Positions 11,989 through 24,098 of a DNA stretch of 64,000 nucleotides are shown in pieces. The stretch spans positions 186,001-250,000 of the forward strand of contig CAJNOI010000054.1 in assembly GCA_905250115.1 (NCBI GenBank). The letters run 5' to 3'. The notes beneath the pieces are model-generated. The model was given only the letters and a program-made list of their open reading frames with translations, ran no database searches and had not been told where the DNA came from. This DNA comes from Adineta steineri (taxonomy: Eukaryota > Rotifera > Eurotatoria > Adinetida > Adinetidae). The number at the start of each line of letters is the position of its first letter. The stretch's first letter is position 1. Both the position numbers and the translations under genes were made by a program.

Positions 11989-14900
11989 TTATGCATGATA
12001 ATCTCCTGATGTTGGTAAAACAATATGTTGTAATTCATCATGTATTGATGAAATAATATTTTTTGTATTTAAAACACTTCGTTTAGCCATGATATATTCA
12101 TCTCGATAGTCAGTTCTTTTTGATAAATCATTATTTATATCGGGTTCATCCCAAGCTATACGTGTTTGTCCTCGATTTTTTGATATCGAATCAATTGAAA
12201 CACCATCATTATGAAATTTATGTTGTCGTTGATCAATATGACCACCATTATGACGCATTATTGCTTCATGATCAGTTTCAAGACGAGTTTTAGCTATTCG
12301 TTTTTGATTAGCAAATGTATCTGTTGCTGTAGCTGAACGATCAGCTATATTTGAATCATCATAAAATAGTGGAGGATTTGAACGAGAAGTATATTGATGA
12401 GAATTTGGATCTTTTATATCATATTTTGGTATTAATTCAACTGGTTTTAAACGTGATATATCATGTGCACGATCACCTGCTTCATACGGATTATAACGTA
12501 GACGAAGTAGGGAAGGATCAGGACGTTCAGATACTTGAGGAATAACAGGTATATGAGGAATTTGTTGTTGATTATTATTGTTTATGGGAAGAATTTTTGG
12601 TTCGTCAGATGTTGATGGAAGACGACGACGTTGACGACGACGTTTTTGTCGTTCAGCATCACTATCAGGATTATAAATTTCTTCACTATCAGCTTTATCA
12701 AGAACTTCATCTAATAAACGATGTAATTTCGTACGTCCAGCTTCAACTTCTGGTGAATGTAATGTACGATGAGATGAATGAGATGAAAGAATTTCATTTG
12801 CTGGTGGAGTATTAGCATTTGAACGATCATACTCAAAAGCTCGATTATCATGTTGATGTTGGCCTGAACGATGAGTACCTAAGAAACAAAAAGACATAAT
12901 AGATTGAATTTAGTACTTAATAATATGAAGAGAGAAAACTTAGAATAAAAGAATTATACTCAGATTCAAGTAGTCTGATAACAAAAAAAGAAGCCTTTAT
13001 CATTTATCTTGAAATTTTAGATTATAAAATGAGTTCTGTACTTATATTTGGTGCTGCTTGTCTTGATTACATAGCTCAAGTTAATCATTTTCCTCAACTA
13101 GATGAAAAACTACGTACAAATTCTTTAACGATATGTGGTGGTGGTAATGCTGCTAATACGGCTACATGTCTAAGTCGTTTAGATATAAAATTAAAACTTC
13201 TAACAAAAATTGGTAATGATTTAAATGGTGAAAAAATTCTTCGAGATTTTCAGGAAGAAAAAAATATTGATACAACATTAATTCTTATTCAATCATTAAC
13301 AACAAGTCCGTTGACATATATTATTGTTGATAAAGAAACAAATACTCGTACATGTTTATATAGTGCAAATAATGAACAAATTCTTCTGAATGATATTAAT
13401 TCAAATTGTTTAAATGAAATAAATTTTATTCATTTTGATAGTCGTTCAACTGAAGCTGCTGTCTATTTGGCAAATTTAGCTAAAGAAAAATCTATTCTAT
13501 GTTCACTTGATCTCGAACGTGATAGACCTTATTTAAATGAATTAATTCCATTAATGGACTATATCATAACAACAGAAAATTATTCACAGAATGTTTGTAA
13601 GGATTCATCCTATATACAAACAGCAAAACGTTTTCTTCTTCATACTTGTCAATTTGTTATAATAACATGTGGAAAAAATGGAAGTATACTTATTGAAAAA
13701 TTAAAGAAAAATTCATTATCTCAAATAAAGAAATCGAATCCGAATGAAAGTATAGTTACACAAGAAATTTGTCAATTAGATGGAGAAGATTTTCTTCTAT
13801 GGAAATGTACAGCATGGCCTATAGAATTACAGGATATTATCGATACAACAGGTAGTGGTGATGCATTTATTGGTGGAATTATTTATGGACTTTTAAGAAG
13901 AAAAGATCTATGGTCAAAAGATCAATTACTTCGGTTTGCTTCTTATATAGCTATGTGTAAACTAAAAGGTATCGGAGCACGTTCTTCATTACCATATATT
14001 TCAGAGATTGATATGAATTTATTTCATTAATAAAGTACTTACTTGATACAGATGTATTTTGATGTTCACTCGGAGATGACTAAACAGACGAAAAAAATTT
14101 TAAACTCTTTTTCTTCAATAAAATATTAATTTACTTGAAATTTTTCGTCTAAACGAAGTTTATTTCGCCAACGTTCAGCATCATTTTGATGACGTATTTC
14201 ATTCATTGGTATATCATTCGATATTGGATATTGTGGAAGATGAGTTAGACTGTCGTCAGATTCAGCAGATGTTAAACGATGGAAAGATGTATTAGCACCA
14301 ACTAATGGATTATTTTGAGTTAATGAATGAATATTTTTTTCAGTTGATGCCTTCGGATTTATTACACCGTTTGATATCGTTGCATTATTCTAAATGGTAT
14401 GTAGCTTGATTTAGTTGTTAAGGACACATATATATTTCTTTATTGAAATAAAAACAATCGAAAGAATTTAAATGCACACTTTAACTCAAGTAGGAATGTC
14501 GTTATTTATGTTTTCTTTTGGTCAATACTTTACAAAAGAAAAAAAAAATCCAGTACAATAATCATAACCCTGAAAGAAAATTACACGAGTGCTTATGTTT
14601 TCAAGTACCTTTTACTGACACCTTATGTATTTATGAACATAGGAGATTACATTTCAAGCTTTGAATCTTTTCTGAAATAACTTACCGTTGATCGAGCTGA
14701 TAATGGCACATTATGAAGAGGCTAGAAAGAAAAAGAAGTATTTTTAAAATAACTAATCGATCATATATATATACTTTTCCTAATGGTCGATTTGTTTGTC
14801 TTGGTCGACATTTATAATGAAGATAACAAAATATAAAGATAAGTAATAGAGTAAAAGCAACTGGTCCAAGAACAGCACCAATAATCCATAATTTTTTATC

Positions 14901-17701
14901 GGACGTTGGATTTGTTGGATTGTCAATACTCGTACTTTTGATTAAATCACCATCATAGTCAAAACCAAGTATATTACTAATTTGTGTTCGTGATAATGTA
15001 TCTGTAGCTGCTTTAACTTGAATAGGTGGAACTAATTGATTTGAATTGCATGAATCAAGTACAGTATAATTCGTTTGATATCGTCTTGGTACACTATTAT
15101 TTGAAATCTAGATTAATATAAGAAATAATGTATTAAGAAAAACGCGTTTTTTTCTATATAGTCTTTTGTACTTGAGTTATATTTGAAACAAGATTAACAT
15201 CATAACCATCTGAACATGATTGACGTTTCATACGTATTCTAGTTTGTGTACAATTAGAAGAAGATGGATGCGATGCACAATAAAAAGCGAAATTAATGAT
15301 TTGAACAAATTTTTGACGAATTGATTCGCGAGTATTAATATCATTTGGATTAAATGTTTGACTTACTGGTACCATAAAAACTAATATAAACTAATATATA
15401 TTTTTATGTCCATTATTTAAATATATATCAACAAACCTGTAGATATTACATATGGTAATGCTACTGTCGTTGCTGTTGTTGTTTGGATAGTAGAAGTAGT
15501 TGTATTTGTTATGCCTATTGAAATAGGAGCAAATTACAAGAGGAATTAAAATAAGTTATTTATATTGAACAACATTAATTGTTAAATATTGAAAAGAGTA
15601 TTTATTTTTTGTTCGATTTTGTTACCTGTAGAAAAAGAAGTCATTGTTGTTTGTGTGTTTACATTTGTAGAACTACTCGGAAGTGTATTAGTGGAGGGAA
15701 ATAAAGTATTCACAATCGATTGTTCTGAACTTTTTAGTTCAGTTACAACAGTCGTTGTGATTTGACTAGAATATGTTGATATTATAGGTGAAGTTCTTTG
15801 AGATTCTGTAGTGATCATTGTTGAAAAAATGGATAGATTATTAGATGTTATACTATTCGAGGAAACAGAAGATGATGATACCATTGAAATTATTGATGTT
15901 GGAAATAAGGGTGTTGAACCAGTTGAACTGATTTCAGAGTTATGAGATGGAGTAATATGTTGAGTAGTATCGGTATGTATGGAAGTTAATGTTATTGAAC
16001 TACTAAGTGACATGGAATTGGTAGGATTAGTGGAAGTTATAGTGTTTATATGTGAAGATGTTTGACTTGAAATAATGTCAGTACTTGTTTGATACGATGT
16101 ATCTGTATGGAATGTTGAAGAAATATCAGTTTTCGATCCAGAGTTAGTAGAAGATTGTGAAATATGTATTGAATTAGTGCTAGTAGCAATTGTATTGCTT
16201 ACTAACAATGTTGAAGCAGTGCTTGTGCTTATATGAGAAGAGGTTAATAGAGTTTCAAGAATATTTGTTGATGAATATCCTGAATTGGATGTGTTATTCA
16301 TACTAGTAGTAATAGTAGTAGTGAATAAAGCTGTTTGATTAATATTTGTACTTGAACTACTTGTAATTTGCGAATGTAATGAAGAGCTTGTAGGTACTGT
16401 TACAGTATGTAATGAAGTTAAAGTTTCAGTCGTTGCTATTGAACTAGTATATGTTGTATGAGAGGTGTCATTTTCCGCTAAAATCAAAGAGAAATAATCT
16501 GTTTATATTGTTGTTTCAATACAATATCCGTTCTAATTGTTGTTAACCATATATAATTGTTAGTATAATTATAGCGAGTTATAATTTGCTACTATAGTTG
16601 AAGGAAAAGAAAACTATTATTTAATAATAAGCACATTCACATATAAGAATAAGCATGATTATAAATAAATACAAAGCATAAGAATAACTAACTCACCATC
16701 AGCCCTTTTAACTAAAGAAATTAATAAGAAGAAAAAAAAGAAGTTAGGTAAACTAATTATTAGTATATTATATATCTACATCTACATCTACTTTAATCTA
16801 AAGAGAATTTCTTACCTCGTATAATTGTATCAAACTGATCGTTCATGACAGATAATTCTATAAAATACTAATTAAAATTAGAATCAATTTATTTATTTTT
16901 ACTAACGATAATTCTTCATATTATAAACACTAAATGTATTGGGACCACCACAACAATCTGTATTCATATCGTTTGAACTTTGACTACATTGTCTATTGCA
17001 TAGAATTGAATTTAATGATGCCGTATTTAATTCATCTCCACAATAACATAAATTACTAATAGAAAGAATAAAAATTAGAAATAGAAGATTTTTTTTTTGA
17101 TATACCCATCCATAATTCCTGCATAATTATATTTCACAGAACATTGTTTAATACATTCTTTAAGTGAATTAACATCATCCATTTTAATGTTCAATACTTC
17201 ACTATTAAAACATCCTTGATAACCAATTAAATTATTCTGACAAGTAGAGGCTAAATTGAATCAATGTTATTTTTAGTAAAAATTGGTTTGAAAAATAAAC
17301 CTGTTTTATATTCATCTAATGAATTAATCACATTATAAACACTATTTCGTTTATTCCCACCACATTTTTCTGATGTTAAACAAAAATGATCACATTCATC
17401 ATCTGATACTTGACCATATTTTCCATATTGATCATCACAACGACATTCACTACCATATTGTATAGCTGCATAGGAAAAATTTTGTTCATGACATATAAGA
17501 ATACATTGTTTTGGTGTTAATTGTTCATAATCACCAATAAATATATTCAAATCTCGACTACCAATTTGATCAATAAAACAACCCAAATAATCATTAGAAC
17601 CTAGAAGAAAATTATTTTAAATTTGGATTAAATTTTTTTATTTTACCATAACTAATCGTTGTTTGAACGATCAAATAATATAATAAATATACTACTTTCA
17701 T
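11989..17701 (-). CDS. WSC-WSC-mucin single-pass receptor with long cytoplasmic tail (KIAA1549-like?)
   Basis: Fourteen exons on the minus strand: 17701-17647, 17600-17301, 17250-17106, 17055-16907, 16857-16816, 16711-16697 (15 bases), 16477-15626, 15514-15437, 15380-15172, 15107-14775, 14721-14686, 14389-14135, 14079-14043, 12878-11989. Total 3396 bases, 1131 residues. In order: a signal peptide (1-18); two cysteine-rich WSC domains (about 20-215, with GCFIDQIG...CILICHEQNFSYAAIQYG and GCFNSE...CIKQC...CYCGDE); a Ser/Thr-rich mucin stretch (about 236-520); a membrane-near region with cysteines; one helix at about 688-712 (LWIIGAVLGPVAFTLLLIFI); and a polar ~420-residue tail. WSC domains bind glycans. 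The helix start and the tail motif KLHRLLDEVLDKA recall KIAA1549/UPF0606 proteins, but I hold that weakly. An intron contains a whole kinase gene on the other strand. Confidence 0.75.
13029..14030 (+). CDS. Intronless pfkB-family (ribokinase-like) sugar kinase, nested in an intron
   Basis: One uninterrupted frame of 333 residues, the usual length for the family. The sugar-binding GGGNAANTA lies at 37-45. The ATP-site signature DTTGSGDAFIGG starts at 272, with the catalytic base Asp278. It should phosphorylate a small carbohydrate or nucleoside; the substrate cannot be read from sequence. The opening (GAACLDYIAQVNHFPQLDEK) and the close (GIGARSSLPY) resemble the plant/protist pfkB subgroup more than animal ketohexokinase, ribokinase or adenosine kinase as I know them. 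It lies wholly inside an intron of the WSC receptor, in the opposite direction, with only 12 bases between its stop and the host exon's edge. It has no introns, whereas its host has thirteen. Horizontal or retro-origin is an inference. Confidence 0.9.
   Translation: MSSVLIFGAACLDYIAQVNHFPQLDEKLRTNSLTICGGGNAANTATCLSRLDIKLKLLTKIGNDLNGEKILRDFQEEKNIDTTLILIQSLTTSPLTYIIVDKETNTRTCLYSANNEQILLNDINSNCLNEINFIHFDSRSTEAAVYLANLAKEKSILCSLDLERDRPYLNELIPLMDYIITTENYSQNVCKDSSYIQTAKRFLLHTCQFVIITCGKNGSILIEKLKKNSLSQIKKSNPNESIVTQEICQLDGEDFLLWKCTAWPIELQDIIDTTGSGDAFIGGIIYGLLRRKDLWSKDQLLRFASYIAMCKLKGIGARSSLPYISEIDMNLFH
14029..14034 (+). promoter_or_regulatory. Polyadenylation signal overlapping the kinase stop codon
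   Basis: AATAAA starts on the second base of the TAA stop. The host gene's splice donor follows at 14041-14042 (minus strand), so 3' processing of the kinase must occur within or past a host exon. Confidence 0.5.
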
Positions 17702-18955
17702 CGTAAATTTCGATCATACCGATAGATACAAAAAGATTTCTCATAAAATTGCATCATTCTAAAAAAAAATATACATTGCCTTTTCTCTATATAAATGTAA
17801 ACTGTTGTTGTTTCATTCAGTATATATATATATATCAATAATGTAAAATTGATGTAAGCTACATACATAATACAACAATCTTTCGTCTGTCCTTCTCTTC
17901 ATTTATTGTTACATTAATAGTATATGAAAGCGAAGAGAAGAAAAAAACGAAGAGAAGGACTTTTCTTTTTTCATTTATAATTGCATGATTAAAAACAAAA
18001 AATGTAAAGGATTTTCGATTTAGACACGACTAGAGAAAAATTTATTTGTTCAATATTCATTAGAATATTACACATAGTTTTATGAAGGAAAAAAGTGATA
18101 AGAAAGAATCTCTATGAATTAAGTGACCTTGATGTACAAAATTGATTGCTTTTCTATTGAGAAAATAATGGGAAAAGAAAACGTGTTAAAGGTTATATAC
18201 CTTATATGTATAAATGATATGAGATATTTCGTCGATTTTAAAAATGGTACACTCGTGTGAAAAGAAAAACAGAATAGATTACCTGTTAACTGACACGAAG
18301 AAAAAAAAGAGAGAGAAGGAGAGAAAGAAATTGATGAGAATTAGATTGTGAAATCTGATCAGTTTCGTGTCAATTATTTTTCTTCGTTTTCAAAAGATTG
18401 TGTCATATGAAGAATCATGTTGCGACAAAATATGATGAGATCATATATAGAACTTTTATTTTAATTTATATGTAAATATCTAATAGATTCTTTTTAGAAT
18501 GAAAAATGAATTCTTATCAAAACGAAGTCATATGAACGTTTTTGTCTAGACAACTACGTTTTAATTAACTGTTATTCTTTAATTATTAATGTGTAGAACA
18601 TCTATGTAAATATGTGAATGATTTAAAATAATTACTTGTAGAATTTTATAAGATGTTTTAGTTTTTTTGCGGTAGATGATGTGATTCATATATATTCTCA
18701 TGTTCACCATTTTGCGTTCGCTTTGTTGCCAAGCATTCTCATACAATACATGTAGTTATTCATTCTTCTTGGAAAGTAGCGACATCTGAAACGAGTTAGT
18801 ATCAATATTTTATGAAATAAAAGAGATCACGCCATTTAACTAAAGATGATCACGCCATTTATAGACGAGATTGAAAAATCATACGATTTATCATGGGTAC
18901 ATCTATATATATATATGCATGTAATTCATTGTAAGACTATGCGATATTTGAAATA
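17702..18955. other. Divergent intergenic region, WSC receptor and sterol methyltransferase
   Basis: 1254 bases, no gene seen. It includes a perfect 12-base inverted repeat, GTCCTTCTCTTC at 17889-17900 and its complement at 17949-17960, with a 48-base loop, and a (TA)n run near 17820-17834. Both promoters are presumably here. Confidence 0.5.
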
Positions 18956-20347
18956 ATGACGGAAACATTAGTAATAAGACGATCAAACAATGCTGTTCAA
19001 AAAGAAGTTTCTTTTTACAATTCATTATTTGAAGATTCAACAACAGTTGAAAAACGTAAAGATCAATATAAAACGTTAGTATCAAATTATTATAGTTTAT
19101 CAACTGATTTTTTTGAATATGGTTGGGGACAAAGTTTTCATTTTGCTAATCGATTTCATGGTGAAACATTAGCTGAATCATTACAACGACATGAATCTTA
19201 TTTAGCATTGAAAATGAATGCTAAATCAGGTGATAAATTACTTGATCTTGGTTGTGGTGTTGGAGGACCATTAAGACGTATTGCTCATTTAACTGGAGCA
19301 CACATAACTGGTGTAACTATTAGTCAATATCAAATTCAACGAGCTAAACAAATCGGTAAGTATATAACATTAGAAAAGAAGGCTTTTAAAACATGCTTAT
19401 ATAACCTAGAGAACGATGTAAATCACACAGGTTGTTCCTGCTCTATGTAACATGAACTTAGATAAACGTTTCAACTCGACAATAAATAGTAGAACATGTT
19501 GTTTCATTTTGTATGATCATTTGCAAATAGACTAGTACCACTAATATTTCATTTGCGTTTTGATTACTGATTCTAAGGAGGTACTTGAAAAATCTTCTAT
19601 TCTAGCGACATATAGGCCTCTGAAAATGACAAATCCTTAGTACTATATATGTAATATATGGTCAAAATTTCACGTTGTTCTACTTAAGTAATTTTGTATT
19701 TTTAACTTAGGTGTACCTAGTAATTGTCAATTTATTCAATGTGATTTTATGAAATTACCATTTGAAGATAACACTTTTGATCATATATATACTATTGAAG
19801 CTGTGTGTCATGCGCCAGACAAAGTAGGTTTAGTTAGTAAAAATATGATTTGTTTTTATAATGTTTTTAGGCAAAATGTTTTGCTGAAGCAATTCGTGTA
19901 CTTAAACCAGGTGGTTCTATTGTTGGTTATGATTGGTGTTTAACTAATAAATATGATAGTTTAAATCATGATCATATTGAAACAAAACGTTTAATAGAAG
20001 AAGGTGATGGATTACCTGATTTAAAATCTACACAACAATTAGTTGTTGATCTTAAATCTGTTGGTTTTATTGTGCAAGAAAGTAAAATAATTCCAGAAGG
20101 TGATATTCCTTGGTATCAACCATTAGTAGGTGGAGATCCATTTTTATCACCAAGTAATTTTCGTACAACATTAGTTGGACGTTGGTTAACACGTAATGGA
20201 GTTTGGTTATTAGAAAAAATTGGAATAGCTGCTCAAGGTAGTCTAGCAGCATTATATATACTTGAAACAGCAAGAGAAGGTGTCATACGTGGTGGTATAA
20301 GTGATATATTTACACCTTATTTCTTTTTTCATGCTCGAAAATCTTAA
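18956..20347 (+). CDS. SMT1: Sterol C24-methyltransferase
   Basis: Three exons, 18956-19355, 19711-19823 and 19871-20347; 990 bases, 329 residues. The sterol-binding region YYSLSTDFFEYGWGQSFHF starts at residue 45. The SAM-binding LLDLGCGVGG lies at about 95-104. Then come IYTIEAVCHAPDK, RVLKPGGSIVGYDW and the C-terminal sterol-methyltransferase region ending FTPYFFFHARKS. This is the ERG6/SMT family: it transfers a methyl group from SAM to C24 of the sterol side chain to make ergosterol- or phytosterol-type sterols. Most animals lack it; some invertebrates have it. All catalytic landmarks are intact. Both introns are ordinary GT-AG, so it is a settled gene, not bacterial contamination. It could modify dietary sterols even if de novo synthesis is absent. 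Confidence 0.92.
19356..19710 (+). other. Intron 1 of the sterol methyltransferase gene
   Basis: 355 bases with a GTAAGT donor and a TTTTTAACTTAG acceptor. Nothing else is recognised in it. Confidence 0.6.
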
Positions 20348-20385
20348 CTATATATATTGAAGATTTTTATTATTACTAGTATATT

Positions 20386-20391
20386 AATAAA
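20386..20391 (+). promoter_or_regulatory. Polyadenylation signal of the sterol methyltransferase
   Basis: AATAAA 39 bases after the stop, with a second at about 20406. The oppositely transcribed transporter stops at 20441, so the two 3' UTRs almost certainly overlap. Confidence 0.5.
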
Positions 20392-20440
20392 CTCGCTATT
20401 TGTAACAATAAACAGTATTTTAAAAATATTCTTCATTCTT

Positions 20441-22157
20441 TTAATATTCTAAATTGCTTTGATGAGAAGATTGATGACGAAGAGATTGTGTTTCATTATT
20501 TTCCATTGGTTTGTATGCATAAAAATGACGTAATATATATAAAGCAGGTGCATATAATATACTACTAAGAAAAATAAGAATATTTAATGTAAAAAAATTC
20601 GTTGTATGAACAATTGAACCGGCAACAATGGGACCCATGGCATATGCAACTGAATATGATATATCCGCAATAGCATAAACAGATCTATTACAAATCAAAA
20701 ATATTCTTTCTAAACACACCCTTCATTTTTCAACATACCCATAAATTGATGTATGACGAACATCAACAATATAAGCAAGTGTTGGTAATAGAGCTGTATC
20801 AACTAGAGCATTTCCTAAATTTGAAAAATAATTTTAAAGAAAATCTTTTTTTCTATAAATACCAAAACATATTCCACTTATTGGTATCATCAGTAAACCA
20901 AAATTTGTGCAAAATGGTATTAACAAACACATTACACCTTGAAGTACAAGTCCAATAGCAGCTAATAACCATTGATAATTTGGATAATATTCATAAAGTT
21001 TAACAGTCAAAAACACACCAGAAATATGTGGAAGAAAGCCAGGTAACCATATTAAACCCATTTGCCATTCAGTTGCATTCATTTCTTGACGCATCCATAT
21101 TGATATTGTTGGTTCAAGAAATGCTAAACCAACATTTGCCTAAAAAAAGAAAATTCTTATTAAATTAAAAGAAATTCTCTCATATTAACCATAGCTAATG
21201 CTCCGGCACATATAGTTATATAAGGATCCATTAATAAACGCCAAATTGGTGTTCCTTTCGGTTTTTTAATTGTAGAATTATTATCAGATTGAACTCGAGT
21301 CGAATACATAATAGTAAGAAGAAGTATACCATCAAATAGAGCTATTAAAGCTAAAGTAATAAATGGTACACGTTTACCAAAAAATTGATATAAAAATCCT
21401 AAATAGAATATTTAATAAATAAAAATAAATTCATTTCTTTATACAAACCACCAAATGGTGGAGCAACAAGTGAGCCAAATGAAATAAATGCTAGGGCAAT
21501 TCCTAAGTGTCGACTTCGACTACTTTCATCTTGATATCGATCAGCAATCATAGCTTAAAAAAAAGAAAAATTAAATATTTGTTTTTTATTACAAAATCTT
21601 ATTTTCGATTTACCTAAACCTGATGTATCGGCAAATGCTGATCCAACACCTTGAAGACTTCTTGCAAAAAATAAAAGACCATATGATTTTCCAAATGCAA
21701 ATACCATTGTTGATACAAATATAACACTAAGTCCAATACACATTGGTATATCATAACCAATACGATCAATTAATGCACCACTAAATGGATTTATGAGTAA
21801 TTGAACTATTGCTTTCGAAGCAAATAAAAATCCAACTGCCATATCTTCATTTTGAATATGAGTAGAATATCTATTTGAAATATTCTTTATAATAGTTGTC
21901 CATTCTCCAATACTAGTCAAATAATCCGGAATAATTGGAACCTTTAAAAAACAAAGTAACTATTTTAGAATAAAAATTCTCAAAAATAAATCTTTTTTAC
22001 TTACAATAACCATATATAACATATTATCAAGTAATAATGCAATACATACAATAAGCATAATAAGACGTGCTTGTCTTCCTGGTGCATTGACAATGTTTTG
22101 TAATACATTGCATATATTCGATACATAAAATTGAGGTGTACTCGGTATATATTGCAT
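20441..22157 (-). CDS. SLC18A3: Vesicular acetylcholine transporter
   Basis: Seven exons on the minus strand: 22157-22005, 21941-21614, 21553-21449, 21398-21190, 21139-20863, 20814-20739, 20684-20441. Total 1392 bases, 463 residues. It is an MFS antiporter that loads acetylcholine into synaptic vesicles in exchange for protons. Landmarks are TM1 [19 protein letters not shown] with Asp44, then [83 protein letters not shown] and [20 protein letters not shown]. The ADTSG, EWQMG and [12 protein letters not shown] stretches match the acetylcholine transporter (UNC-17) better than the monoamine transporters. The polar C-terminal tail is short. It is tail to tail with the sterol methyltransferase, with 93 bases between stops. 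No choline acetyltransferase exon is seen on either side, unlike the classic cholinergic locus. Confidence 0.93.
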
Positions 22158-24037
22158 GTTGATTTGTTTTTCTATAAAAGAAAAAAAAACAAACTTTTAA
22201 ATGATAATATAAATCATTTGTGTGCATCTCTAATATAGAAGGAAGAAAAAATAGATTGTAGAATAGGAAATAAAATTATCATTTGTTTTTGTCAATGGGT
22301 ATTCACATACAAATACAATATCAATAAATAGATATTCGTCTTTGATTTAATCAAATCAGAGCTATATTATTGTTAATAAATAATTTCTAATACGTACTGT
22401 ACTATTGCTTTTTGAATATGATTAATTGACAATGTACGACTATCACCTTCATCGCGTAGACTTATTATATAGAATTTTTAATTGAATATGTAAGTTTTCC
22501 GGTATTCTCGATAAATAATAGTAGCGGAAAGAATAATAATTCAAACCTCCGATGAATGTACATTTATTATTAAACAAAGGAAATCATTTGAATAAATAGT
22601 TGATCATCAAAGAACAAATTTATCATTTATTCATTTGAGGAAAATAATCTTATATTATGCAGCAATCATTATTTACAATAGTGCTCTTGTTTTTATCGTT
22701 AAAAACAATAAAGAAATTCTAAGATGAACTATGCGAAGCAATAAATTCTGATCACTAGTTCAAATTTTTCTAGAGGAAGCAATAATCTTTTATTACTTCC
22801 TCAATTTTTTTTCTAGGGGAAGCAATTGCACAGTCCTTTAGCTATTATTAGATGGATCATATAATTCTCTAGTCGATTTGTTACACTGTAATTCAATTAT
22901 ATACATGTATCTTTCTTTCTCAATTTTCCTTGGTTTCTTGTGGTCAGTTGAAGTGTTCATCTTATTAACATGATTATTCAGTAATGCCGATATATATTAT
23001 AGACTATAGACATTTTCTTGAGCAAGTAGTTACACGTATTAGAAATCAAATGATTGAGTTCGTTACAAGTCTAAATATCATCAAATAATACAAAATTCTC
23101 TTGTAAGATTTCAAAAATAAATTTCAGATACATCATGTTGAATTTAAAATATATAACATGAAAAAGTAACATTTAATACATGAAGTTATTCAGATAGATA
23201 ATGAAGTAGTTGTTTCCACAACATATGAATAAGTGATAATGATTGATGCATTGTCAATTTCATCGTTTTGGAACACAATTTACATTTAAAAAGAAACTAC
23301 AAACAATGCAAGATTCTCATGAAGTTTTGCTAATATCTATATCATTCTATTAAGATTCACATGAATATTCAAAAATGAATTATACAGTTATTGTTTTGGA
23401 TATATTAGTAAGAAATATGTACTTTTAATTCCATGTTAAGAATACATCAACTTATGACAGAAAAAGTCATTTTTGTCGTTCCGTTCATTTATTAGTCGCC
23501 AATCATCGTTGTTCTTTTCTTATACACAAAGACAATTACCAGTTATTGATATTGAAGAGAGTGTATCCCTTATCATGAATTTGTTCTAGAGATGGCTTAA
23601 ATTAGAATCGGTAGAGCAGTAAATTATGTTGACAGTATTGTGTTTATGACATAGTTGATCACTAGAATGTGAGCGTTACTTCAAGAAAATATCATTTCTC
23701 TGGCTATGCAGCAGATATATGCTTTTTTTCAGTGTTCGACTACCGTTCATAGGATCAAAGTTGATAAGTATATAATGGTAAATCTAAGGATTGTATTAGG
23801 TATTCTATGGATTTGTATAGGTATTTTATGCTTTTCTTCGGATTAGTTAAGCCCATTCAAAATGTGACTACCCATTGTGTACGATTCGCATCAATGAATT
23901 TGTTTTATTCGATCTGTTTCTCGCTAGTCACAATATTATTTCAAAAGTAACCACGTGAAGTTTGTCCTCGCGCAACAGCAAAATACCGCAAACATTCGAG
24001 ACCTTCAAAAAATTGAAAAAAAAAACAAGTCACTGTC
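22158..24037. other. Intergenic, transporter to ART-TPR gene
   Basis: 1.9 kb, AT-rich, without a credible coding stretch on either strand. Short inverted words around 22780-22825 (ATTACTTCC and GGAAGCAAT) are too small to name. Confidence 0.5.
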
Positions 24038-24046
24038 TATATAAAG
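24038..24046 (+). promoter_or_regulatory. TATA box of the ART-TPR gene
   Basis: TATATAAAG. A TATA box usually places transcription start about 30 bases downstream, here near 24068. That start lies past the ATG at 24054, so the ATG at 24099 is the likelier translation start. Confidence 0.5.
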
Positions 24047-24098
24047 ACGGACGTTGATCTTTTTCTATATTCAAACAACAAATTACGATAATATTAAA

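Noticed and set aside
12351..12815. Plus-strand frames under the last receptor exon
   Set aside because: Shadows of the minus-strand coding exon, rich in His, Asp and Val from its codon pattern.
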